NCBI GenBank assembly: GCA_963813895.1
Contig: CAWFAS010000003.1
Location: 1-64,000, forward strand
Direction of reading: 5' to 3'
Source: DASZWJ01 sp963813895
Lineage (GTDB): Bacteria > Pseudomonadota > Gammaproteobacteria > JAURND01
DNA: 64,000 bases
The notes below the pieces were generated by a model. It ran no database searches. It was not told the origin of the DNA and saw only the letters and a program-made list of their open reading frames with translations. The position numbers and the translations under genes were made by a program. This document shows positions 16,945-25,360 of the stretch, one piece after another (within the stretch, counting starts at the first letter, position 1; each line of letters starts with the position of its first letter).

Positions 16945-17568
16945 ATGAGAATAATAAAAAAATTCAGCTTAATCACTTTATTATTAATACCCATCTTAGG
17001 ATGGGCCCAAAAGCTCCAGTCGGCCGTAACGCAACCGATACCTATTAAACAATTAAGTGAATTTAAAAAATATCCTGAATCAGTCCAAAAGCTAATCCAG
17101 CAAGCGCAGCAGTTAACGCAATTAAATCTGACCTATCTATATGGTTCAGCTGATCCCAGCCGACGTGGCATGGACTGCTCGGGAACAATAAATTATTTGT
17201 TAAGGCATTCTGGAAGCGATCCACCAAGATCTGCTAATGATATGTATTTATGGGCTAAACAAAAGGGCAAGTTTTATAGTGTCAATAGCTCTAGCTTTCA
17301 ATCCCCTGATTTCTCAAAGTTAAAGCCCGGGGATTTGTTATTCTGGTCGGGAACTTACCATACCAGCCAAAGTAATTATGTAACCCATGTCATGATCTAT
17401 TTAGGTAAAAATTCTCAAAATCAGCCGTTAATGTTTGGCTCAAGCGATGGTCGTACCTATAAGGGTAAATCTATGTGGGGTGTTAGCGTTTTTGATTTTA
17501 ACTTGCCTAAGGCAGGACGTTCGAGCAAGTTTGTCGGGTATAGCTGTATACCGAATTTAACCTGTTAA
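16945..17568 (+). CDS. Exported NlpC/P60 cysteine peptidase
   Basis: A 207-residue protein with a signal peptide (MRIIKKFSLITLLLIPILGW, then AQ). The catalytic domain has the NlpC/P60 nucleophile motif RGMDCSGTINYLL (Cys78) and histidine in SNYVTHVMIYLG (His148). The hydrophobic KPGDLLFWSG between them is a family hallmark. Such enzymes cut peptidoglycan peptides between D-glutamate and meso-diaminopimelate. Acting in the periplasm is expected. Start ATG at 16945 follows TTAGGGTTGGT, a moderate ribosome site. The next gene, an MFS pump, begins only 25 bases after the stop, so the two may share a transcript. Confidence 0.85.
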   Translation: MRIIKKFSLITLLLIPILGWAQKLQSAVTQPIPIKQLSEFKKYPESVQKLIQQAQQLTQLNLTYLYGSADPSRRGMDCSGTINYLLRHSGSDPPRSANDMYLWAKQKGKFYSVNSSSFQSPDFSKLKPGDLLFWSGTYHTSQSNYVTHVMIYLGKNSQNQPLMFGSSDGRTYKGKSMWGVSVFDFNLPKAGRSSKFVGYSCIPNLTC

Positions 17569-17593
17569 TCACAGGTTTTCCAGGAGGAATGTG

Positions 17594-18826
17594 ATGCAAA
17601 AAAGTTCAGTATTACCCACGATGATTTTGACCTTGTTGCTGGATTTTATAGGTCTGTTCATGGTCATCCCTATTTTTGCCCCCTTATTACTAGATCCTCA
17701 TAGTCCTATACTGTCAGCTTCTACTCCAGAATGGATGCGTACCACAATTATCGGATTATTAATCGCTAGCTACGGGTTTGGCCAATTGTGGGGCGGACCT
17801 ATTTTAGGAGAATTATCAGATCAATTGGGTCGCAAGAAAATACTCATTTGGGGTGTCGCCTGTCTTGCGATTGCTAATATCCTGGGAGCAATAAGCCTTG
17901 CCACTCATAGTTTAGTATTACTGTTTTTGGCTCGCTTTGGGACTGGATTTGCTTCAGGAAATGGTTCAGTCATTTTTGCTGCCGTTACGCATATTAATCC
18001 GGAAGAAAAACAGCGTGGTTTACAATTAGGATATCTGGCGGGAGCCTGCTCAATTGGCGCCGTGCTTGGCCCAGTAGTGGGCGCCGGTTTTTCAGCGATT
18101 CATGGGTTACCCTGGCCAGCAGCAGCATCGCCGTTTCTATTTATGAGCGTGGCTTGTAGCATAAATATTATAATGTTACACAAAAATTATCAGGACCAGG
18201 GTCATTATGAAAGAAGGCAATTCAATTTACTGACTGGGTTTAAAAATATCTTTGATTGTTTCAATATTAAACCGCTACCCTTGTTGTTAATTGCTTATTT
18301 TTTATTTGTACTCAGCACAGAAACTATATTTGCCGGCTTACCGATTTTTGCGGTGCAGAAATTTCAAGTAGGCAGTTCCTGGTTGGGTCTATTATTTGGC
18401 CTGGGATCGTTATGTTCTGCTGTAAGTTCATTGCTGATCAATCGTAGATTAAGTGAATTTTTCAATTCCAATCAAATTGTCCTCTTGGCTCTCGCCATTA
18501 TCTTTGTAGCATTCATGTTGTTTTTACTACCAAAACAGGCCGGTGGATTATTTATTCCCTATGCCCTGGTAGGCTTTACTTGTGTTTTGATTTGGGCGCA
18601 TTTTAATTCCATCATTGGCGGCGTAGTGGCTAAAAATATTCAGGGAAAAGTCATTGGTGTTGCACAATCATTACTATCAATATCCATATTGTTAGGGCCC
18701 CCTTTAATGGGATATTTAATGGCATTACAGCGTGATATTGTGGTGTATATTTCTGCTGGTTCTTCGCTGCTAGCGCTGGTGTGTTTTTTCATTTGGGTTA
18801 AGCAGCAGCGTCTGCCATCATCCTGA
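17594..18826 (+). CDS. Major facilitator superfamily drug/proton antiporter-like pump
   Basis: A 410-residue membrane protein with about 12 hydrophobic segments and the DHA1-type motif A in loop 2-3 (LGELSDQLGRKKILIWG). It is likely an inner-membrane proton antiporter exporting small molecules; the substrate cannot be read. The start is placed at ATG 17594, which has AGGAGG six bases upstream; the GTG at 17591 would be too close to it. The last codons (LPSS and stop) come from the palindromic repeat at 18816, so the repeat supplies the stop codon. TetA-like ancestry is possible but no resistance is implied. Confidence 0.8.
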   Translation: MQKSSVLPTMILTLLLDFIGLFMVIPIFAPLLLDPHSPILSASTPEWMRTTIIGLLIASYGFGQLWGGPILGELSDQLGRKKILIWGVACLAIANILGAISLATHSLVLLFLARFGTGFASGNGSVIFAAVTHINPEEKQRGLQLGYLAGACSIGAVLGPVVGAGFSAIHGLPWPAAASPFLFMSVACSINIIMLHKNYQDQGHYERRQFNLLTGFKNIFDCFNIKPLPLLLIAYFLFVLSTETIFAGLPIFAVQKFQVGSSWLGLLFGLGSLCSAVSSLLINRRLSEFFNSNQIVLLALAIIFVAFMLFLLPKQAGGLFIPYALVGFTCVLIWAHFNSIIGGVVAKNIQGKVIGVAQSLLSISILLGPPLMGYLMALQRDIVVYISAGSSLLALVCFFIWVKQQRLPSS

Positions 18827-18890
18827 GCGTAGCGAAGGATCTCCCCTTGGTGGCACATCATGGAGATCCTTCGCTACGCTCAGGATGACA
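18816..18890. repeat. Palindromic repeat family B, overlapping the MFS stop
   Basis: Arms built on ATCCTGAGCGTAGCGAAGGA and its complement. The first arm encodes the C-terminus of the MFS protein and its TGA (18824-18826). A truncated extra arm (GCTCAGGATGACAG) follows at 18895. Confidence 0.85.
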
Positions 18891-18909
18891 AGCTGCTCAG
18901 GATGACAGA

Positions 18910-19038
18910 CTATTCAGGCAAAAATCCTTCAGACTGCATATGCCATAGTTTGGCAAAGTGCCCATTCATAGCAATTAAATCTGTGATCCTGCCTTGCTCT
19001 ATCACTTCACCTTTATGGAACACTAGAATTTTATCCAT
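18910..19038 (-). pseudogene. ABC exporter ATP-binding domain, C-terminal fragment
   Basis: A 42-codon minus-strand reading opens at an ATG at 19038 (MDKILVFHKGEVIEQGR) and continues FAKLWHMQSEGFLPE before the stop. It is the usual last stretch of an ABC exporter nucleotide-binding domain (the D-RIxVL-KG-IxExG segment and its tail). No Walker motifs are left, so it is the surviving tail of a deleted exporter. Confidence 0.65.
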
Positions 19039-19205
19039 ATAGCCCAGGTAATGGAAATGCAAAAGAGAGCTAAAAATTTAACCCATATTTCGCATTACGA
19101 TTAAAAAGGAATGGCAAAAGTTTTATTTATAATTTGGTTTCCTTAAGATAGGCTTATGTCATACAATATAGAGATTGATAAAATGCGGTGAAGGTCATTG
19201 AACTT

Positions 19206-19287
19206 AGCTGTCATCCTGAGCGTAGCGAAGGATCTCCATGCAGGCGGCACATCATGGAGATCCTTCGCTACGCTCAGGATGACAGCT
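19206..19287. repeat. Palindromic repeat family B
   Basis: Complete copy (AGCTGTCATCCTGAGCGTAG outwards) with a centre of about 25 bases. It lies between the ABC remnant and the next plus-strand gene and contains no ORF. Confidence 0.85.
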
Positions 19288-19368
19288 CCTTCAATTTTGC
19301 AATTTTTAAAATAAGCACTTGAAGGTGCAAACCTTTTCTCTCAATATCTGTGTTTTAGGAGTGAATCC

Positions 19369-20949
19369 ATGGAATTAAACTCGCAGCTCAAATACCTCAT
19401 TGGTAATTTACCTGAAATTTATCAACCCATTTATGGCTTTAATGACTTTGATAGTAACTCATCTCGTAGTTGCTATGACAGATGGTGGATGGTTCAGACT
19501 ATCGCTGATAAATTAAGAGCTAAGTTAGGACGACCCTTACGTGTTTTAGATATAGGGTGTGCTCAAGGGTTTTTCTGCTTTAACTTGGCTGCTGCAGGCG
19601 ATGAAGTGTATGGTATCGATTTAGTGCCGGAAAACGTGGAAATTTGTCGAGAGTTATCTAAGATGCATTCTCTTAAAGCTATTTTTATTGAAGCAGATTG
19701 TATTGCAGGTATTGATGCTTTGCCGATTAAAAAGTTTGACTTGGTATTGGGATTCAGTATTTTCCATCATTTGTGTCATCACATAGGTTTTGATAATACA
19801 CGTAATTTTATAGCTCGTGTTGCGAATAGAACTGAAATTTGTTTAATTGAAACCGCTTTAAAAGAAGAGCCGCAACGCTGGGCTGTTTCTTTACCTGATG
19901 ATCCAAGTGACATTTTGGCTAACTTTGCTTATTTTCGACAGGTATCACAACATGCAACCCATTTGTCAAAAATTCGGCGTCCTATTTTCTTTTGCAGCAA
20001 TCACTTTTGGTATCTTAATGAGGAACTACTATATTTTAACTCTTGGACGAGTGTATCGCATGAATTTGTCGATAATGCACATAAAGATACCCGACGTTAT
20101 TATTTTACCTCGGATAGTATTCTCAAAAATTTTCAATTTAAAGGCGACGAGGCACAAAGTAATCGTGAAGAACTTGAGGGTGAAATAAAGTTTTTACAAA
20201 GTGGGTTTTCTTTAATAAATACCCTACCCCGCCTAATTGGATTTGGTATTGAGCCTGATGGTGGCTGGTTATTGCGGGAAAAAATAACGGGGTCCTTATT
20301 GAGCACGATGATAATCAATGGCATAGATTATGACCCTCATGTAGTTGTTGGCAATCTATTGGAACAACTGGCGACCTTGGAAATGCATGGGCTTTATCAC
20401 AATGATGTGCGTGCTTGGAATGTGTTGCTTTCTCCGGATGGCAATGTACACCTGATTGATTTTGGTGCTATACAAGAGTCTACGCGAAATGCATTAGTAC
20501 CAAAAAATATTTTTCTAGCATTTTTATTATTTACTCATGAAATAGTACATAAAAAAATTGTAACTGTTAGAAATTTCAGTCCGATGTTTTTGATGAAAGA
20601 GAATTATCCTCCTCTTTATCATGCTTTGGTTCAGGGCCTGTTATCAGTACATCCGCAGCAGTGGAGTTTCAATCTGTTTTTAAAACTATTTCGTGAGCAT
20701 AAAATAATAAATATGGGTGAATTTGAAGAAGTTAATGCATTGCACCATTGGCTGAATAATATCGAAGTGTTAATAGCAAAAAGAGAAATGAAACTTAAAT
20801 ATTTTGAAAAGGTTTTTATAAAAAAAATGGGGCAGATTTCCAGAAAAAATACCTTAAAGCAAAAAATTATTAATGTATTACTTTATAACAGGCTCGTCGT
20901 GCGTTTTGGGAAACTTTCTCGGTTTCTTAATCCACCTTTAGCTTCCTAA
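19369..20949 (+). CDS. Bifunctional SAM methyltransferase / kinase, WbdD-like
   Basis: A 526-residue two-domain protein. Residues about 40-240 form a class I SAM-dependent methyltransferase (VLDIGCAQGFF motif I at 59-69, YGIDLVPEN motif II). Residues about 250-450 form a protein-kinase-like domain with the catalytic loop HNDVRAWN (His344, Asp346, Asn351) and the DFG motif HLIDFGA (Asp364). The order methyltransferase-kinase matches WbdD, which caps O9 O-antigen chains by adding phosphate and methyl groups. WbdD also has a long coiled coil; here only a short basic tail (residues 470-526) is seen. A good GGAG ribosome site precedes the ATG. No other O-antigen gene is nearby. Chain-capping is inference. 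Confidence 0.75.
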   Translation: MELNSQLKYLIGNLPEIYQPIYGFNDFDSNSSRSCYDRWWMVQTIADKLRAKLGRPLRVLDIGCAQGFFCFNLAAAGDEVYGIDLVPENVEICRELSKMHSLKAIFIEADCIAGIDALPIKKFDLVLGFSIFHHLCHHIGFDNTRNFIARVANRTEICLIETALKEEPQRWAVSLPDDPSDILANFAYFRQVSQHATHLSKIRRPIFFCSNHFWYLNEELLYFNSWTSVSHEFVDNAHKDTRRYYFTSDSILKNFQFKGDEAQSNREELEGEIKFLQSGFSLINTLPRLIGFGIEPDGGWLLREKITGSLLSTMIINGIDYDPHVVVGNLLEQLATLEMHGLYHNDVRAWNVLLSPDGNVHLIDFGAIQESTRNALVPKNIFLAFLLFTHEIVHKKIVTVRNFSPMFLMKENYPPLYHALVQGLLSVHPQQWSFNLFLKLFREHKIINMGEFEEVNALHHWLNNIEVLIAKREMKLKYFEKVFIKKMGQISRKNTLKQKIINVLLYNRLVVRFGKLSRFLNPPLAS

Positions 20950-20954
20950 GAATT

Positions 20955-21323
20955 AGCTGTCATCCTGAGCGCAGCGAAGGATCTCCTTGAAGCTATCCGA
21001 TGCACACATTTTTTTTAGCCGCCAGAATTAGAGTACGTCGTCCCCGCTTTACCGAATTATCCTAAAATATCAGCCTATCAAGCGGGGATCCAGTGCCTAA
21101 TTTTCAAACAAAGTGAAGTAGCAATAAGCAGTCATGACTGGCATTTGTGCGTTCCGCTGGAAAGGTGGGCACTAGATTCCTGCTTGATAGGCTGATATTT
21201 TAGGATAATTCGGTAAAGCAGGAACGACGTACTCAGCATTTCTAGTAATTACAAAATGTGTGCATCGGATAGCTCCTTGAAGTGCCACCAGAAGGAGATC
21301 CTTCGCTGCGCTCAGGATGACAA
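20955..21323. repeat. Triple-nested palindromic repeat
   Basis: Family B arms (CTGTCATCCTGAGCGCAGCG at 20957; complement ending at 21323) enclose a second palindrome with ends AGCTATCCGATGCACACATT and its complement. This in turn encloses a third, whose arms carry CCGCTTTACCGAATTATCC and AATATCAGCCTATCAAGC. CCTTGA stands on both sides of the middle element, as expected of a target duplication. The right outer arm contains the last codons of the minus-strand nucleotidyltransferase. Confidence 0.85.
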
Positions 21324-22226
21324 CTTGTATACATACCCGGGCCCCACAATACAGTTTTCAAAATAAGGATTCTTTTTCAACTCTGCCCCAGGTAGGATGA
21401 GACAATTTTTAAGGCTTACCTTTGAATCAATTATACAACCCGCCTCAATCACAACCGCCCCTTCCATCTCTACCAAGCAGCCAACAGTTGCTGACGGATG
21501 AATAAATGATTTTTTACCGTCTAGCTTTAAGCTCTGCATTACAGCAGAAAAATAAGCTGCTGGCGTGCCAATATCATTCCAATAGTAGTGACTTATATCC
21601 ACCGTGCCAATAGAGTGACCAGCATTTGCGGCACTTAACCAAGCGTTCAGCACACTGGATTTTCCAGAAGGCAAAAATTGTAAAAAGTCAGGTGAATAGA
21701 CGGCGATGCCAGTATAAGCTACTCGACACTGCACGCTTGCTTGAGGAATTAACTTATTATCAACCCCTTGAAAAATGCCCTGTTCATTCACAGCTACATT
21801 TACCAGCACATGATTTAATAGGGGCTTTTTGCAAGTAGTGAGAGTTACTAGGTTTTTTGACATTTCATGTTGTTCAAGCAACCATTTTAGATCTATGTCG
21901 CATAACACATCGCTGTTATAAACAATAAAATTATCTTGAAGTAGTAGGCTCTGGGCGTTTTTAAGAGCTCCCCCTGAATCTAGAATAGGATCTTCTGGAA
22001 ATAGTTGAATTTTACTGCTTAATGGAGAATGGTTTAACCATTGGGTCAATATCTGTTGTTGGTAATGTAAATTAATTCCTATGTGCTGGGGATTAATATC
22101 ATTAGTCTTTTCTAGCAATAATCCTAACAGCGGCTTGCCTAGAATGGGGATTAAGGGTTTCGGCAGATTGGCAGTAATAGGTAATAGGCGGGTGCCAAAG
22201 CCCGCTGCAGGAATAAATATATTCAT
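21312..22226 (-). CDS. Sugar-1-phosphate nucleotidyltransferase, MurU-like
   Basis: A 304-residue enzyme of the nucleotidyltransferase family. The N-terminal motif FIPAAGFGTRLLPITANLPK is the nucleotide-binding loop, IVYNSDVLCDID the metal-binding D-x-D region, and YYWNDIGTP the late conserved motif. The last 70 residues form hexapeptide-like turns (IHPSATVGCLVEMEGAVVIE). The layout fits MurU (N-acetylmuramate-1-phosphate uridylyltransferase) or mannose-1-phosphate guanylyltransferase-like enzymes. The gene lies 65 bases after the NamZ gene on the same strand, favouring a cell-wall recycling role. The C-terminal KLSS and stop are encoded by the palindromic repeat. Confidence 0.7.
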   Translation of the reverse strand: MNIFIPAAGFGTRLLPITANLPKPLIPILGKPLLGLLLEKTNDINPQHIGINLHYQQQILTQWLNHSPLSSKIQLFPEDPILDSGGALKNAQSLLLQDNFIVYNSDVLCDIDLKWLLEQHEMSKNLVTLTTCKKPLLNHVLVNVAVNEQGIFQGVDNKLIPQASVQCRVAYTGIAVYSPDFLQFLPSGKSSVLNAWLSAANAGHSIGTVDISHYYWNDIGTPAAYFSAVMQSLKLDGKKSFIHPSATVGCLVEMEGAVVIEAGCIIDSKVSLKNCLILPGAELKKNPYFENCIVGPGYVYKLSS

Positions 22227-22291
22227 ATCAGTCCCTAGGGGGAGAGCTTGTAAAACTGTTAATGTAATAACTTCTGTAACGTACCGAGCCC

Positions 22292-23464
22292 TTAATACAT
22301 TAAGAACTTCTGCCTAAGATGACGATTAAAACTATCACATTCATCCTGCCAGCCAGCTTCCATTGCCTCTAGACTCTCTCCCTGCTCTATCGCTATCCTA
22401 AGTTTATGGCTACCCGTTAGAATATCGAATGGCATTTTCTCTTGCTCGTATTCATAAGGTGGGTTTTTCCAAGCAAATTTTCCTGGGTATAGGTCATGAG
22501 TAGCTTTTAGTATAGCAATAGCTGTTTTAAATGATTTGAATCGTGATCTATCAGTAACATAAATTTGCGCGCCTCCGCACACTACACCGCAGTGCTTTTG
22601 AAAAGTCGGTTGAAAATAAAGTGGCCTGAATTTTACACCAGGCAGCGCAAAAGTACCGAGCTGCTTTATTAAGCTATCTGGGTCTTTGTAAGGTGCTCCA
22701 AATATTTCAAAGGGTCGAGTAGTTCCGCGTCCTTCACTGACTTGTGTACCCTCTAGTAGGCACATGCCAGGATACACATAAGCAGTTTCCAAGGTTGGCA
22801 TATTGGGTGAGGGCATCACCCAAGGCAATCCACATTCGTCAAAAGCCATATCTCGTCGCCAGCCTTGCATAGGAATTACATGGAGGTCAAGTGTGGGATA
22901 ATAGATTTCTTTCAGATATCGCCCTATTTCCGCTATCGTCATCCCGTGGCGTATAGGTAAGGGACGGTTGCCAACAAAAGACGCATATTGCGGATCTAGT
23001 ACAGGCCCTTCAATATCTTGGCCATTGATCGGATTGGGCCGGTCCAGGATCAATACGGATTTTCCAGCCTCGGCACAAGCCTGCATACAAAGTTCCATAG
23101 TCCAGATGTAGGTGTAATAACGGGCTCCTATATCCTGAAGGTCAATCACCAACAAATCCAGATTTTGCAGCATATCCGGGGTGGGTTTGCGAGCATTCCC
23201 ATAGAGACTGAATACAGGTAGGGCAGTTTTCTGGTCAGTGAAACCTTCCCATTCAATCATATTATCCTGTGTTTCACCGCGAATACCATGCTGGGGGCCA
23301 AACAGTGCAGTCACTTGAGCATTCTTGGATTGTAGGAATAAATCCACAGTATGCGATAAAGTTTTGTTTACTGATGCTGGGTGCACTAGCAGGCCAATTC
23401 GTGCGCCATTGAAGCGTGCCGGCCATTGTTGTTCAAATAAATCCAATCCGATTTGGACACTCAT
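22292..23464 (-). CDS. namZ: NamZ-like exo-beta-N-acetylmuramidase (DUF1343)
   Basis: A 390-residue protein matching the DUF1343 family, whose founder NamZ of Bacillus removes terminal N-acetylmuramic acid from peptidoglycan fragments. Diagnostic stretches are ALFGPQHGIRGETQDNM, LVIDLQDIGARYYTYIWTM, VLILDRPNPINGQDIEGPVL, LPWVMPSPNMPT and LLEGTQVSEGRGTTRPFEIFG. No signal peptide is evident, so it may act in the cytoplasm or leave by another route. Downstream on the same strand is a MurU-like transferase, consistent with a recycling operon. Start ATG 23464 has only a weak AAGGTATC site. Family assignment is strong; activity is by homology. Confidence 0.85.
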   Translation of the reverse strand: MSVQIGLDLFEQQWPARFNGARIGLLVHPASVNKTLSHTVDLFLQSKNAQVTALFGPQHGIRGETQDNMIEWEGFTDQKTALPVFSLYGNARKPTPDMLQNLDLLVIDLQDIGARYYTYIWTMELCMQACAEAGKSVLILDRPNPINGQDIEGPVLDPQYASFVGNRPLPIRHGMTIAEIGRYLKEIYYPTLDLHVIPMQGWRRDMAFDECGLPWVMPSPNMPTLETAYVYPGMCLLEGTQVSEGRGTTRPFEIFGAPYKDPDSLIKQLGTFALPGVKFRPLYFQPTFQKHCGVVCGGAQIYVTDRSRFKSFKTAIAILKATHDLYPGKFAWKNPPYEYEQEKMPFDILTGSHKLRIAIEQGESLEAMEAGWQDECDSFNRHLRQKFLMY

Positions 23465-23527
23465 AATAGATACCTTTTATAGTTGCGCCCAAAATTGTCA
23501 AGGGGGGGGGTATGACTTGTGCAGTCG

Positions 23528-23899
23528 TTAATCTTTTTCTAGTTCAAACCCAGCTTCTTTCCAGCCTCTATAGCCGCCATCCATGGAAATAACATTGTTA
23601 TAACCCATCTTTTGCAGGTTATCTGCCACCAATGCGGAGCGGTAGCCACCACCGCAATATAGGATAATCTTAGCTTCTGGATCTGGAATGCGCGCTTCTA
23701 TATCCCGCTCAATAATTCCTTTGCTTAAATGGATAGCCCCCGGAAGATGCCCGTCAGCCCACTCCGATTCCTCACGCACATCAATCAGATAAAATGCAGC
23801 ATTCTCAGCAATTAGCTTGTTAACGTTCGGTATATCTGTTTCAAAAATTCGTTTTTTGGCGTCCTCAGCTAAAGCAATGAATTTAGTTCCATGTTTCAT
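23528..23899 (-). CDS. Rhodanese-domain sulfurtransferase
   Basis: A 123-residue single-domain rhodanese, carrying sulfane sulfur on a cysteine. It contains FYLIDVREESEWADGHLPGA, LSKGIIERDIE and the active loop YCGGGYRSALVADNL with Cys83, then VISMDGGYRGWKEAGF. The start is set at the ATG at 23899 because AGGAGTG lies eight bases before it; the longer in-frame extension upstream is not family-like. The protein is likely cytoplasmic. A nine-G run (23502-23510) separates it from namZ. No partner suggests a specific sulfur pathway. Confidence 0.85.
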   Translation of the reverse strand: MKHGTKFIALAEDAKKRIFETDIPNVNKLIAENAAFYLIDVREESEWADGHLPGAIHLSKGIIERDIEARIPDPEAKIILYCGGGYRSALVADNLQKMGYNNVISMDGGYRGWKEAGFELEKD

Positions 23900-24109
23900 A
23901 AAACACTCCTGTTGTATTGAAAAAATTTTAATGACTGCGAGCCCTCTAGGTAGCCTTATAGAATGTACTACAATTTTCCGTTGTTGCAACCGTTTTCGAC
24001 CATAAACTTAATATTTTTTTAAGAATATAGGGATACTATTAATTAAATAACACCTTGATTTTGTTGATTTGGAATACGGCAAAGAAATATAAATTTTAAT
24101 TTTAGAGGG

Positions 24110-24748
24110 GTGCATTGTGAGCCAAGAAACACCAACATTAAAAGGAAAATAACTCACCTACCCGAAACTAAAGAAAAATCTAATTATAAGAAAGATGATG
24201 CTATCGCAGAAAAAACGGCGGTAAAACAGATTGAAGAAATTCTAGATAAGTTAGAAGAAACGAACCAATTTTCTCCGACCCATCCCTCACTACAAAAAAT
24301 TAAAGTTATAATTGCCCAAGAACTAAACCAAAATAAGCTTGATAAAACTTCTCATTTAAACTTCGATCACTTACACATGGCTATTGATAATCTTCAGCGT
24401 GGAAGAATAGATAATGGATTGACATTAATTAAAGGTGTAATGACTAACCCGGATTCTAGCAAAGAAATAGCTAGCCGATTACAAGTAATATTTATTCAAA
24501 TCCAAGTTGATAAACTTATGCGCAGCATGAATGAACCCTCTTCCACTCAATCCATTTCTCCCGCGCCCGAAAAAAAATATTCTATTGCGAGATTATCAGG
24601 TTACCTTGGGTTTCATCAGTCATCACCACAAACTTTATCGTCTCAATCTTCTCAAATTTTATCATCGGAAGCTTCATTATCTCCGGTGACCCAACCAGCT
24701 ATTGTACCTAAAAAGAAAGACGATACTTCCATTTTTTTTATGAGTTGA
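24110..24748 (+). CDS. Unknown charged protein, possible start-proximal frameshift
   Basis: A 212-residue hydrophilic protein with a helix-rich middle (DNLQRGRIDNGLTLIKGVM) and a Ser/Gln/Pro-rich tail (HQSSPQTLSSQSSQILSSEA). No domain is recognised; the shape resembles secreted effector-type proteins. The GTG at 24110 lies inside the GAGGGG ribosome site, so it is not credible. The GTG at 24117 has ideal spacing and reads MSQETPTLKGK before a stop. One extra A in the run at 24142-24151 would join it to the rest as GKITHLPETKEK. So the gene may be frameshifted, read by slippage, or started further in. Confidence 0.55.
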   Translation: MHCEPRNTNIKRKITHLPETKEKSNYKKDDAIAEKTAVKQIEEILDKLEETNQFSPTHPSLQKIKVIIAQELNQNKLDKTSHLNFDHLHMAIDNLQRGRIDNGLTLIKGVMTNPDSSKEIASRLQVIFIQIQVDKLMRSMNEPSSTQSISPAPEKKYSIARLSGYLGFHQSSPQTLSSQSSQILSSEASLSPVTQPAIVPKKKDDTSIFFMS

Positions 24749-25360
24749 TCATGCGACCCTAATACGCAAAGCTTGAATAACTGCCGTGATATTCAAGCCG
24801 CGTGCTCGCAGCAGAATTAAAAGATGAAATAATAAATCAGCACTCTCCGCGCATAATTTTTCATCATTCTCTGCGAGTGCAGCTATGGTGGTTTCAACCC
24901 CCTCCTCCCCTACCTTTTGCGCCATTCTTTTAATACCGCTATTAAATAGGCTGGCGGTGTAGCTCCCTTCGGGACGTTGCTGCTGTCGATCGGCGATGGT
25001 TTTTTCTAATTGTTGGATAAATGTCCAATCAGTTTGTAGCGAGTTCTCAAAACAAGTAGTAGATCCGGTATGACAGACAGGGCCGGTAGGATTAGCCAAG
25101 ATGAGTAAGGTATCTTTATCACAATCAGTACTTAGTGCAACCAGTTGTAATTTATTGCCGGAGGTTTCACCTTTGAGCCATAACTTATTTTTAGAGCGAC
25201 TATAAAAATTTACCCATTGTGTATCCAAGGTCAATTGCAAGGCTTGGCGATTCATATAACCTAACATCAACACAGTGCCTGTAGCTGCATCTTGCACGAT
25301 GGCGGGTAATAGTCCCTGCATTTTATCCCAGGCCAGTTCATTAATAGCAAAATTAATCAT
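24749..25360 (-). CDS. hisI: Bifunctional phosphoribosyl-AMP cyclohydrolase / phosphoribosyl-ATP pyrophosphatase
   Basis: The 203-residue HisIE performs the second and third steps of histidine synthesis. The N-terminal cyclohydrolase has LMLGYMNRQALQLTLDT, RSKNKLWLKGETSGN and the metal-binding DCDKDTLLIL and CHTGSTTCF. The C-terminal pyrophosphatase part has GIKRMAQKVGEEGVETTIAA and ESADLLFHLLIL. Start ATG 25360 overlaps the end of hisF by 4 bases, so it is translationally coupled as the last gene of the operon. Complete. Confidence 0.95.
   Translation of the reverse strand: MINFAINELAWDKMQGLLPAIVQDAATGTVLMLGYMNRQALQLTLDTQWVNFYSRSKNKLWLKGETSGNKLQLVALSTDCDKDTLLILANPTGPVCHTGSTTCFENSLQTDWTFIQQLEKTIADRQQQRPEGSYTASLFNSGIKRMAQKVGEEGVETTIAALAENDEKLCAESADLLFHLLILLRARGLNITAVIQALRIRVA

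Noticed and set aside
23502..23510. Run of nine G between namZ and the rhodanese gene
   Set aside because: A possible phase-variable tract, but it is outside both coding regions and not placed between evident promoter elements.
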